The notes under the pieces were generated by a model. That model saw only the letters and a program-made list of their open reading frames with translations. It was not told the origin of the DNA and did not search any database. The translations under genes and the position numbers were made by a program. 33,686 nt of DNA. It comes from DATFWC01 sp045801465. GTDB lineage: Bacteria > Pseudomonadota > Alphaproteobacteria > Rhizobiales > Xanthobacteraceae. Shown here piece after piece: positions 1 to 7,266 of the stretch (its first letter is position 1; every line of letters starts with the position of its first letter). The stretch is taken from positions 1 to 33,686 of the forward strand of contig JBJMSU010000106.1 in assembly GCA_045801465.1 (NCBI GenBank), given 5' to 3'.

Positions 1-1140
1 GTTGGTTCGGCGATCCGCTGTGTCACCGGTCCGCAATTCGATGGCGGCTCCGACCTCGGCTATAACCGCATGAATTTCCGCTGGGGCAATGTGGGCACCT
101 TTCAGATCTCGCCCGGGTCGCACATGTGGCAGGTGGTGAACAAATATTACAAGGCGGACGAGCCGGTCCCGATCACCATGTGCTTCGGCGTGCCGCCGGC
201 GTGCACGCTGCTCGCCGGGGCCGGTTTCGACTACGCGATCCTGCCGATGGGATGCGACGAGATCGGCATCGCCGGCGCCGTGCAGGGCTCGCCCATCCGC
301 CTCGTCAAGGCGCGCACCGTCAACGCCATGGCGCTCGCCGATTCCGAAGTCGTTCTCGAAGGCTACGTCAATCCGCGCGACCGCCGGTTCGAGACCAAGG
401 AATCCGAGGATGCCGGCGTCCAGGGGCGCTTCCACTTCCACCCCGAATGGGCCGGCTATATGGGCAAGGCCTACAAGGCGCCGACCTTCCACGTCACCGC
501 GGTGACGATGCGCAATCCCGCCACCAAGCCGATCATCTTTGCCCTCGGCGTGCACACGCTCGACGATCACAACATCGATACGACGGTGCGCGAGGCGGCG
601 ATCTTCGAACTGTGCAACCGCCTGCAGCCGGGCATCATCCAGGACGCGGTCATTCCCTACTGCATGACCGACTGGGGCGGCTGCATCATCCAGGTGAAGA
701 AGCGCCACCAGATCGATGAGGGATGGCAGCGCAATTTCCTCGCCGCCATCCTGTCGTGCTCGCAAGGGATGCGGGTCGCCATCGCGGTGAGCGAGGATAC
801 CGATCCCTACTCCATGGACGACGTGATGTGGTGCCTCACCACGCGCGTCAATCCGCGCACCGACATCCTCAATCCGATCCCCGGCGGCCGCGGCCAGACC
901 TTCATGCCGGCCGAGCGCATGACGGCCGGGGAGAAGCAGTGGACCGCCTCGAATACCCAGTTCGAGGGCGGCATGGGCATCGATGCCACCGTGCCGTTCG
1001 GCTATGAGAGCGACTTCCTGCGGCCGGTCTACCCGGTGGACCGCGTCAAGCCGGAGAACTTCTTCTCCAAGAATGACATCGACAACGCCAAGTCACGCAT
1101 GGCCGGCTGGGTGCACTCGCTGGCAAGAACGGGGCGGTGA
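1..1140 (+). CDS. UbiD-family decarboxylase (5' end cut by window edge)
   Basis: The frame is open from base 1, so the N-terminus lies outside the window; 379 codons remain, about three quarters of a usual ~450-500 residue UbiD protein. UbiD enzymes reversibly decarboxylate aromatic or alpha,beta-unsaturated acids in the cytoplasm using prenylated FMN and a divalent metal. Family features visible here are the stretch LVKARTVNAMALADSEVVLEG, with its conserved acidic residues, and the following GVQGRFHFHPEWAGYMG block. The middle and C-terminal parts (ALGVHTLDDHN, GGCIIQVKK, VNPRTDILNPIPGG) also fit. A UbiX gene, the source of the prenylated flavin, lies 1.9 kb downstream, and an acyl-CoA ligase lies convergently between them, which supports a working decarboxylase. 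The true substrate (phenolic, heteroaromatic or acrylic acid) cannot be read from sequence. Ubiquinone synthesis is less likely, because a ligase and uptake genes surround it. Confidence 0.88.
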   Translation, partial: VGSAIRCVTGPQFDGGSDLGYNRMNFRWGNVGTFQISPGSHMWQVVNKYYKADEPVPITMCFGVPPACTLLAGAGFDYAILPMGCDEIGIAGAVQGSPIRLVKARTVNAMALADSEVVLEGYVNPRDRRFETKESEDAGVQGRFHFHPEWAGYMGKAYKAPTFHVTAVTMRNPATKPIIFALGVHTLDDHNIDTTVREAAIFELCNRLQPGIIQDAVIPYCMTDWGGCIIQVKKRHQIDEGWQRNFLAAILSCSQGMRVAIAVSEDTDPYSMDDVMWCLTTRVNPRTDILNPIPGGRGQTFMPAERMTAGEKQWTASNTQFEGGMGIDATVPFGYESDFLRPVYPVDRVKPENFFSKNDIDNAKSRMAGWVHSLARTGR

Positions 1141-1163
1141 TTGCGGCGTCGTTCCCGCGCCAA

Positions 1164-1420
1164 GCGGGAACCCATGACCACGGAACATTGCGATGGGGTC
1201 GCCGGCGGTGGTCATGGGTCCCCGCCTTCGCGCATAGGCGGAGTGAACGCGATCCCATGGTTCGAGACGCGTCGCTCGCGACGCTCCTCACCATGAGGGA
1301 TCGCTACGATGGGCATCAGATAGACCTCATCCTGAGGGCGGCCGAAGGCCGCGTCTCGAAGGATAGAGGTCGTTCACTCCGGTGCTGGGCTTATGTTAGC
1401 GCCTATGCGCCTTCGCGGGC
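1164..1420. repeat. Intergenic mosaic repeat, copy 1 (Rhizobiales-type palindromic element)
   Basis: This fills the space between the convergent UbiD-type gene and the acyl-CoA ligase gene. It has two parts. First, 18-base arms at 1164-1181 and 1208-1225 (gcgggaacccatgaccac and its near-complement) form an imperfect hairpin. Second, 1218-1420 resembles the element at 11083-11287. Shared parts are the outer arm containing gcgcataggcg, the inner arms ttcgagacgc/gcgtctcgaa, the blocks cctcaccatgagg and cctcatcctgagg, and the right arm cttatgttagcgcctatgcgc. The left outer arm lacks the ctaacataag end that copy 2 has, so this copy is eroded. No protein is supported in the stretch. It may also act as a bidirectional transcription stop, but no T-run is present. 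Confidence 0.75.
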
Positions 1421-1426
1421 ACGACG

Positions 1427-2965
1427 TCACGCGCTGCGTTCCTTCGTCCACCGCGCCACCAGCGCCTTGCGGTCGAGCTTGCCGCGCTCGGTGCGGGGCA
1501 GCGCCTCGCTCAAGAGGATGCGCTTGGGCGCCTTGAATGCCGGCAGCACAGCGCTGCAGTAGCGGAGCAGATCGTCGGCGTCGACGCAGGCGCCGGGACG
1601 CGGCACCACGAAGCTCACCACCTCCTCGCCATAGATGGCATCGGGAATTCCCACGGTGGCGACTTCGATGACGTCTCCCCGCTGCATCAACAGGCTGTCG
1701 ATCTCGAGCGGCGAGATGTTGACCCCGCCGCGAATGATCAAGTCCTTTTCGCGACCCGTGACGTGGAGATAGCCGTCCTCGTCGAGGAAGCCCAAATCTC
1801 CGGTCTGGAAACGGCCGCGGCTGTCGATCCTGATCGTCCCGTCTTCCACCAGACAACGGTAGTCGTTGTCGGCGAACCCGCCGAGCTCGATGCGGCCGCT
1901 CTCGCCCGGCTGGAGCGGCCGTCCGGCGGCGTCCACGATGCGGAGGTCGTGATAGGCGAGCGGCTTGCCGACGGTGCCGACGCGGCGGCTTTCGCCCGGA
2001 TGCGCGGCAATCCAGCCGGTCTCGCTGCTGCCATATCCCTGGGCAACTCGAATGCCGAACCGCTCCTCGAAGCGCCGCCAGTCCTCGGCGAGCAGCGGTG
2101 CGGAACTCGAGGTGATGAATCGCAGGTTCGGCACATCCGCATCGCGCGATAGGTCCTCTCCGTTGAGCAACATGCCGAGCGTGGTCGGATTGCCGGTGGC
2201 GATCGTCGCCCCATAGGCTCTGATGTGCTCGAAGAACCGGCTGCGGGAGAATTGCCGCGCGACGATGACCGAGGCACCACGCTCCAGGGGAGGAACCAGG
2301 CTCAGCGTCTGGGCGGAGCACCAGTTGAAGGAGCGGAAATCATAAACGCGATCGTCGCCGGTGAGCCCGAAGCCGGCGGCGGTCGCAGGTGCATTGGCGA
2401 GGAGCTCGCGGAACGTCAGCACCACGCCTTTCGGCCGCGCACTCGTTCCCGATGTGAACAGGATCACGGCATCGTCGCGTCCGCCGGTGCTCGCGAAGCT
2501 CGCGTCGCTCGTCGCACATCGATTGACGGCGCCGAAAAAAGTATCGCCCTTGGCGCGGTCGTCCCAGCGGCCGATGGCAAAGCGCGGCGCCGATACCGTG
2601 GCCAGCAGGTCGTCCAAGCCCAACCCGTCTTCGAACACGATCAGCCGCGGGTTCACAGCCGGCAGGATATTGTCGAGATGATGCCGGTTGATTTCTACAT
2701 GGATGGTGCAGATGGTCGCCCCATAGGCGACGACCCCGACATAGCAGGCGAGATGCTCGATGGAATTATTGGCGAGCAGCGCCACCCGATCGTTTGGCCC
2801 GATCCTCTGCTCGCGCAGGAAGGCCGCCAGTCGTCCCGCGAGCCGGTGCAACTCACCATAGGTGATGCTGCGCCCATCTTCGGCGGAGATGATCCACGGT
2901 TTTTGCGGGTTGCGATTCGCCGCCCGAGCGATCCAGTCACGCACCCGTTCCGGACCTGGTTCCAT
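1427..2965 (-). CDS. AMP-dependent acyl-CoA synthetase/ligase (ANL superfamily)
   Basis: This 512-residue protein is of normal length for acyl-CoA ligases, which activate a carboxylic acid to acyl-AMP and then to the CoA thioester in the cytoplasm. The P-loop-like adenylation motif reads ILFTSGTSARPKGV. It is followed by QGYGSSETG, where the acyl/AMP pocket lies, then TGDLGFLDEDGYLHVTGREKD at the hinge and the C-terminal PRTERGKLDRKAL with the catalytic lysine. ATG at 2965 is chosen; a TTG seven codons upstream (2986) is in frame but less likely. It is divergent from ubiX across a 112-base gap and convergent to the UbiD-type gene. The grouping suggests that an aromatic or short-chain acid is both decarboxylated and CoA-activated, in an unknown order. 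Substrate specificity cannot be called; benzoate/cyclohexanecarboxylate-type or malonyl-type acids remain possible. Confidence 0.9.
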   Translation of the reverse strand: MEPGPERVRDWIARAANRNPQKPWIISAEDGRSITYGELHRLAGRLAAFLREQRIGPNDRVALLANNSIEHLACYVGVVAYGATICTIHVEINRHHLDNILPAVNPRLIVFEDGLGLDDLLATVSAPRFAIGRWDDRAKGDTFFGAVNRCATSDASFASTGGRDDAVILFTSGTSARPKGVVLTFRELLANAPATAAGFGLTGDDRVYDFRSFNWCSAQTLSLVPPLERGASVIVARQFSRSRFFEHIRAYGATIATGNPTTLGMLLNGEDLSRDADVPNLRFITSSSAPLLAEDWRRFEERFGIRVAQGYGSSETGWIAAHPGESRRVGTVGKPLAYHDLRIVDAAGRPLQPGESGRIELGGFADNDYRCLVEDGTIRIDSRGRFQTGDLGFLDEDGYLHVTGREKDLIIRGGVNISPLEIDSLLMQRGDVIEVATVGIPDAIYGEEVVSFVVPRPGACVDADDLLRYCSAVLPAFKAPKRILLSEALPRTERGKLDRKALVARWTKERSA

Positions 2966-3077
2966 CCGCCTTAACCTTCGCGCCAAGGCCTACTACCGGC
3001 CACGCTCGCTAGCGTCTAGGTTATCGCCAGTTCCGGCGCCGGACAAACGCGGCCGGATGTTCAGATTGGCGGGGAGA

Positions 3078-3641
3078 ATGACGGGGCTGCCCCTCATCGT
3101 CGGCATCAGCGGTGCGTCGGGTGCGATCTATGGGCTTCGCATGCTCGAAGTCCTGCGCCGGATGGAGATCCCCTCGCACCTGATCGTCTCCAAGTCGGCC
3201 GTGCAGACGCTCAAGGAGGAATGCGGCGCTACGATTGAAAACGCGCGCGCGCTGGCGGCGCAAATCTATCCCAACAGCGACATCGGCGCCGCAGTGTCGA
3301 GCGGCTCGTTCAAGACGCGCGGCATGGTCATCATTCCGTGCTCGATCCGCACGCTCTCCGACATCGCCTATGGCGGGACCGACAACCTGTTGAGCCGCGC
3401 CGCCGACGTGCAGCTCAAGGAACGCCGCCGCGTGGTGCTGGTCGTGCGCGAGACGCCGCTTCATGCCGGGCATTTGCGCAGCATGATGGCGGCGACCGAG
3501 AACGGCGCCATCATCATGCCGCCGGTGCCGGCGTTCTATCATCAGCCGAAGACGCTCGACGACATCATCAACCAGACGGTCGGCCGCGCGCTCGATCTGT
3601 TCGACATCGATGCCAAAATCGTGAAGCGCTGGAAATCCTGA
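3078..3641 (+). CDS. ubiX: UbiX flavin prenyltransferase
   Basis: UbiX joins dimethylallyl phosphate to FMN, giving the prenylated FMN cofactor of UbiD decarboxylases. The 187-residue product has the usual UbiX length. The flavin-binding N-terminus GISGASGAIYG is present. So are the SSGSF block, the conserved MVIIPCSIRTLSDIAYG segment, and a C-terminal VRETPLHAGHLRSM motif with NGAIIMPPVPAFYH after it. The ATG at 3078 is chosen because GGGGAG lies just upstream and it begins exactly where UbiX homology begins; the open frame runs further 5' (ATG 3057 and earlier), but those residues are unlike the family. The stop is only 13 bases from the convergent binding-protein gene, leaving almost no room for a terminator. 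It most likely serves the UbiD-type enzyme at the left edge. Confidence 0.95.
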   Translation: MTGLPLIVGISGASGAIYGLRMLEVLRRMEIPSHLIVSKSAVQTLKEECGATIENARALAAQIYPNSDIGAAVSSGSFKTRGMVIIPCSIRTLSDIAYGGTDNLLSRAADVQLKERRRVVLVVRETPLHAGHLRSMMAATENGAIIMPPVPAFYHQPKTLDDIINQTVGRALDLFDIDAKIVKRWKS

Positions 3642-3654
3642 ACCTCCGATAGGT

Positions 3655-4500
3655 CTATTTCGCCGGCTCCCAGCCGGCCGCCGTCCAGCGCTCATGCATG
3701 GCCGGCGCGGTGAGCGCCGCAATGAAAGCGCGCGCGTGCTCAGGCTGCGCGCTGCTCGCCGGAATGGCGGCGGAATAGACCGTCCACAGCTGCAGCGGCT
3801 CGGGCAGCGGCGCCACCAATTTCGCGCCTTTAGCGTGAATCTCGCTGATCAACACGATGGCGAGCTCGGCTTCGCCCTGCGCCACCTTGGCGACCGCATC
3901 GTTGCCGCCGCTCGCATGCACGCCCTTCCGCGTTACGATCTCCGCGATGCCGAAATTGTCGGCGATTTTCATCAGATGGACGTACGAGACTCCGCCGAGC
4001 TTCGGGTCCGTGTAGGCGATCGATTTGGCGTCGAGGAGGGCCTGTCGGAGCGCCGCCGGCGTGGACACATCCGGTGCCGCCGCTTCGTCCCGAACGACGA
4101 CGCCCAATCCGATGCGGCCGATGTTGACGCGGCTTTCCGGCACCATCCGGCCGGTCTTCTCGAGCTCGGTCATCAACGGCGCGGAGGCGATGATGAGGTC
4201 GGCGGGCTCGCCCGACGTGATGATTTCGCGCAGCTGGCCGGTCGAACCGACCGTAAACTTGAATGTGTGGCCGGTCGCGCGCGCGTAGTCGTCGATCATG
4301 TTGCCGATCACGCCGCGTACGGCGCCGGCAGAGATGACCTTCAGCTCGGCGGCGCGGGCGGTCTCGCCGCCCCATGCCGCGATCGAAACACAACAGAGCA
4401 GGCCTGCTCCGGCCAGCGCGAGAGCCTTTGCGGCCGATCCGACGATGGCCGGCACGAGAACGCAAATACCGGCGGATGTATCGACCGACCGTAACTGCAT
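3655..4500 (-). CDS. PBP2-type (ModA-like) periplasmic substrate-binding protein
   Basis: This is a 281-residue secreted binding protein. An N-terminal hydrophobic stretch (about residues 13-43, containing GAGLLCCVSIAAWGG) looks like a long signal sequence ending near ARAAELKV. The mature part starts with LKVISAGAVRGVIGNMIDDYARATGH and continues with FTVGSTGQLREIITSGEPADLIIAS, typical of the extracellular solute-binding PBP2 fold shared with molybdate-binding ModA. The start at 4500 has GGAG six bases upstream; the in-frame ATG at 4506 sits directly on that GGAG and is less likely. The open frame extends far upstream, to 5868, but that part has no protein-like sequence. No permease or ATPase adjoins, so the partner transporter is elsewhere or the protein works as a sensor. 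Its ligand is unknown; an organic anion is as likely as molybdate. Confidence 0.85.
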   Translation of the reverse strand: MQLRSVDTSAGICVLVPAIVGSAAKALALAGAGLLCCVSIAAWGGETARAAELKVISAGAVRGVIGNMIDDYARATGHTFKFTVGSTGQLREIITSGEPADLIIASAPLMTELEKTGRMVPESRVNIGRIGLGVVVRDEAAAPDVSTPAALRQALLDAKSIAYTDPKLGGVSYVHLMKIADNFGIAEIVTRKGVHASGGNDAVAKVAQGEAELAIVLISEIHAKGAKLVAPLPEPLQLWTVYSAAIPASSAQPEHARAFIAALTAPAMHERWTAAGWEPAK

Positions 4501-4535
4501 GATCATCTCCGCTGACCGAGATATCCGGCATGCAC

Positions 4536-5027
4536 CTACTGGAGCTGGTCGGCGACTTTGGCAAGGCCGGCCTGGGCGCAGGCTTCGTCCTTGTCCTGGC
4601 CCGGCGCTCCGCTCACCCCGATTGCGCCGATCGTATCCTCGCCGACCTTGATCGGAATGCCGCCGCCCAACGGGATCACGTCGGCGAGGTTGCGTTGCCC
4701 GGCCAAATTCGAGCCTTCGGCCGTGCGCTGCGCCCATTCCATCGATGTGCGGCGGAAGGTCAGGGCCGTATAGGCCTTGCGGCGCGCCAGCTCGATATTC
4801 GCAAGGCTGGCCCTGTCGCCCTGCAGGTAGGCGCGAAAGCGCCCGACGCGGTCGAGAACCGCAATCGTGATGCTGTAGCCATCCTTCTCGCACTGGGTCG
4901 TCGCGGCTTCGATGATGGTCCAGGCCATGCGCGCGGATACGTCCTTCTGCGTGAGCACCTGCGCGTTGGCGGAGCACGCGACGGCAACCATTACCAATCC
5001 GACCACGGCACCTGACCGAAACCACAT
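4536..5027 (-). CDS. GlcG/HbpS (DUF336) family secreted protein
   Basis: The 163-residue product begins with a clear signal peptide (VVGLVMVAVACSANAQ, likely cleaved after ANA). The mature domain carries the GlcG/HbpS pattern: ITIAVLDRVGRFRAYLQGDRA, the ARRKAYTALTFRR helix, and the glycine-rich IPLGGGIPIKVGEDTIGAIGVSG. HbpS homologues bind haem or cobalamin; GlcG proteins are found with glycolate and other catabolic genes, and their biochemical role is poorly defined. The start ATG has GGGAGG six bases upstream. It ends 35 bases before the ModA-like gene on the same strand, so the two are probably co-transcribed. It diverges from the TctC-type gene across 118 bases, which should hold both promoters. 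Confidence 0.87.
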   Translation of the reverse strand: MWFRSGAVVGLVMVAVACSANAQVLTQKDVSARMAWTIIEAATTQCEKDGYSITIAVLDRVGRFRAYLQGDRASLANIELARRKAYTALTFRRTSMEWAQRTAEGSNLAGQRNLADVIPLGGGIPIKVGEDTIGAIGVSGAPGQDKDEACAQAGLAKVADQLQ

Positions 5028-5145
5028 GACACACCCTCCCCTTGCAACATTCGCACAAAATGAACCGGTATGGCTGCTGGAGCAGGGTCCATGATAGCTT
5101 TTGCCGGATAAAAATCATCCACGGGAAGGCGCAAGGGAGGGAGAG

Positions 5146-6141
5146 ATGGCACAGCATCTCGTCGGACGGTGCGCCTGCATGGGCCGCGCCGCGGCGTTCG
5201 CGACCATTGCGGGAATATTCGCCACGAGTGGCGTGTGCGCACAATCGCCGGCCGACCGGTACCCGGAAAGGCCGATCAAGATCATCGTGCCCTTTGCGCC
5301 GGGCGGATCGACCGACATTCTGGCCCGCGTCATCGGCCAGAAATTGACCGATCAATGGGGCCAGCCGGTGATCGTCGAAACGCGGCCGGGCGCCAGCACT
5401 ATGATCGGGACCGCGGCGGCGGCGAAGGCGGACCCGGACGGCTACACGCTCATCATCGTGGTGAGCAATCACGCGACCAATCCGGCGTTGCAGGCCACGA
5501 TGCCCTATCACGCCGTAAAGGATTTCGAGCCCATCAGCCTGCTCGGGCGCGCGCCCATCGTGCCGTATGTCAGTCCCGCTTTTGCGCCGATCGACGTGAA
5601 GGACCTGGTCGCGCTCGCCAAAGCCAAACCCAACACGATCAATTTCGGCTCGGCCGGCACCGCCAGCATGACCCACCTGACCGCCGAGATGCTCAAGATT
5701 CAAACCGGCATCGAAATGACGCACGTGGTCTATCGCGGCGGCACGCCGGCGTTGAACGATGTCCTGGCGGGACAAATTCCGATGACCTTCGCCACCGTCA
5801 CCCAGGCGCTGCCGCAATACCAGGCCGGTCTCGTGCGCGCGCTCGGGGTCACCGCGGCCCAACCTCATCGGGCGCTCCCGAACGTGCCCACGTTCCGCGA
5901 GCAGGGGTTCGATCTCCTGGTGACCGAATGGTACGGACTGCTCGCGCCCGCCGGCACGCCCAAGCCGATCGTGGCCAAGCTCAACGCCGAGATGCGGCGC
6001 ATCCTGGCGCTGCCGCTCGGCGAGCGGCTTGCCGCCATCGACCTGGACGCCTCGTCGCCCGAAGAGCTCGGCACCTTCATCCGCAGCGAGATCGACCGCT
6101 GGGGACCGGTGATTAAGAAGCTTGGACTGAAAGCCGAGTGA
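5146..6141 (+). CDS. TctC/Bug-family tripartite tricarboxylate transporter substrate-binding protein
   Basis: This 331-residue protein has a signal peptide (hydrophobic AAFATIAGIFATSGVCAQ) followed by YPERPIKIIVPFAPGGSTDILARVIGQ, the hallmark start of Bug/TctC binding proteins. It continues with RPGAS, DPDGYTLII and the C-terminal WYGLLAPAGTPKPIVAKLNAEM. These proteins bind carboxylates (citrate, aromatic acids, amino-acid-like ligands) in the periplasm and hand them to TctA/TctB; many act with no dedicated membrane partner. The ATG at 5146 has GGGAGG upstream and is preferred to the TTG at 5101. No tctA or tctB gene lies in the window. It is convergent with a second TctC-type gene that is only distantly similar. 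The ligand is unknown but probably relates to the acid handled by the nearby ligase and decarboxylase. Confidence 0.93.
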   Translation: MAQHLVGRCACMGRAAAFATIAGIFATSGVCAQSPADRYPERPIKIIVPFAPGGSTDILARVIGQKLTDQWGQPVIVETRPGASTMIGTAAAAKADPDGYTLIIVVSNHATNPALQATMPYHAVKDFEPISLLGRAPIVPYVSPAFAPIDVKDLVALAKAKPNTINFGSAGTASMTHLTAEMLKIQTGIEMTHVVYRGGTPALNDVLAGQIPMTFATVTQALPQYQAGLVRALGVTAAQPHRALPNVPTFREQGFDLLVTEWYGLLAPAGTPKPIVAKLNAEMRRILALPLGERLAAIDLDASSPEELGTFIRSEIDRWGPVIKKLGLKAE

Positions 6142-6183
6142 GCCGCACGTCCGCGACGGCCAGCAGTTGCGCGTCCCGGTCGC

Positions 6184-7161
6184 TCATTCCGGTACGATCC
6201 CGGCGTCCTTGACTACCTGCGCCCACTTCTTGATCTCGAGGTCGATGAATTCGGCGAGCTCGTCGGGCGTGCTGGTGAGTGGCTCGATGGCGAGCGCGTG
6301 CAGCTTGTCCTGGACATCGGCGCGCTTGAGATACGCTGTAAGCACAGTATTGATCTTGTCGACGATTGGGCGCGGGGTTCCGGCCGGCGCCACCACCGAG
6401 AACCAACCGGTCGCCGCATAACCAGGCAACCCGGCCTCCGCGATGGTCGGAAGATCCGGCATCGCCTTGATGCGCGCCGGCGACGTGACGCCATAGACCG
6501 TCACTTTCCTTTCGGAGATCATTCCGAGTGCCACCGCCAGGTCGACCATCATCATGTGAATCTGGCCCGACATCACGTCGGTCAGCGCCGGCACGCTGCC
6601 GCGATAAGGCACGTGCTGCGCCTTGGCGTCGATCATCTTGAGAAACATCTCCATGAACAGGCGGTGCGGCGTCGCCGCGCCCGACGTCCCATAACTCATG
6701 GTGCCGGATCGGGCTTTGATCAGCGCGATCAACTCGGGCAGCGTCTTGGCGCCGAGTGCCGGATTGGCCACCAGCGCAAACTGCGCCGATCCGGCCAGCC
6801 CGATCGGGGTGAAGTCCTTCTGCGTATCGTAGGGCAGCGATTTGTAGACGCTTGGGCCGATCGCCAGCGTGGTGACCGGCGCGAGCAGCAGCACGTGCCC
6901 GTCCGGTGCGGCTTTGGCCGCTGCACCGGCGGCGAGCTGCGTGCCGGCGCCCGGACGGTTGTCGACGATGAACGGCCGCTTCAGCTTGTCCTGGAGCTCC
7001 TGCGCCAGCATGCGCGTGAGGATGTCGGTGCCGCCGCCGGCCGGGAACGGACACAGGAACGTCACCGTCCGCTGCGGGTAGTCGTCCGCATGCGCCCATG
7101 GGCTGTTCCCCAAGCCGAAGAGCGAAAACAGACACAACCACAGTGCGACAGCTCTCGCCAT
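6184..7161 (-). CDS. Second TctC/Bug-family substrate-binding protein
   Basis: This 325-residue protein has a signal peptide (VALWLCLFSLFGLGNSPWAHA) and the family opening YPQRTVTFLCPFPAGGGTDILTRM. It also has RPGAGTQLAAGAAAKAAPDG and the C-terminal WFSVVAPAGTPRPIVDKIN block. The ATG at 7161 has GGGAGG nine bases upstream; the GTG at 7185 precedes that site and is not chosen. It shares the fold with the neighbour at 5146-6141 but differs along its whole length, so it is not a recent duplicate. It lies 105 bases downstream of hyuA on the same strand and may belong to the hyuBA transcription unit, in which case it would bring in the substrate of that enzyme. That link is inference from position only. 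Confidence 0.93.
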   Translation of the reverse strand: MARAVALWLCLFSLFGLGNSPWAHADDYPQRTVTFLCPFPAGGGTDILTRMLAQELQDKLKRPFIVDNRPGAGTQLAAGAAAKAAPDGHVLLLAPVTTLAIGPSVYKSLPYDTQKDFTPIGLAGSAQFALVANPALGAKTLPELIALIKARSGTMSYGTSGAATPHRLFMEMFLKMIDAKAQHVPYRGSVPALTDVMSGQIHMMMVDLAVALGMISERKVTVYGVTSPARIKAMPDLPTIAEAGLPGYAATGWFSVVAPAGTPRPIVDKINTVLTAYLKRADVQDKLHALAIEPLTSTPDELAEFIDLEIKKWAQVVKDAGIVPE

Positions 7162-7266
7162 AGGACCCTGCCTCCCGCCCGTCACGGTTTTAGAGTTTAC
7201 AGCAATTTACCTTCTCGACAGCCCGCGGTTGCCTCGGAGGAGCAGCGCAAGCGACCGGACCGCGGC

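Noticed and set aside
1164..1420. Possible riboswitch or small RNA in the first intergenic repeat
   Set aside because: The inverted arms recur at 11 kb with the same modules, which fits a dispersed repeat better than a structured RNA tied to one gene.
4507..5868. Long minus-strand frame continuous with the ModA-like gene, up to 737 codons
   Set aside because: Upstream of 4500 it has low-complexity Arg/Gly/His-rich translation, and it crosses the GlcG-like gene and the oppositely oriented TctC gene. It is an antisense by-product of high GC.
6142..6183. Possible terminator between the two convergent TctC-type genes
   Set aside because: No stem with a T-run could be found in these 42 bases.
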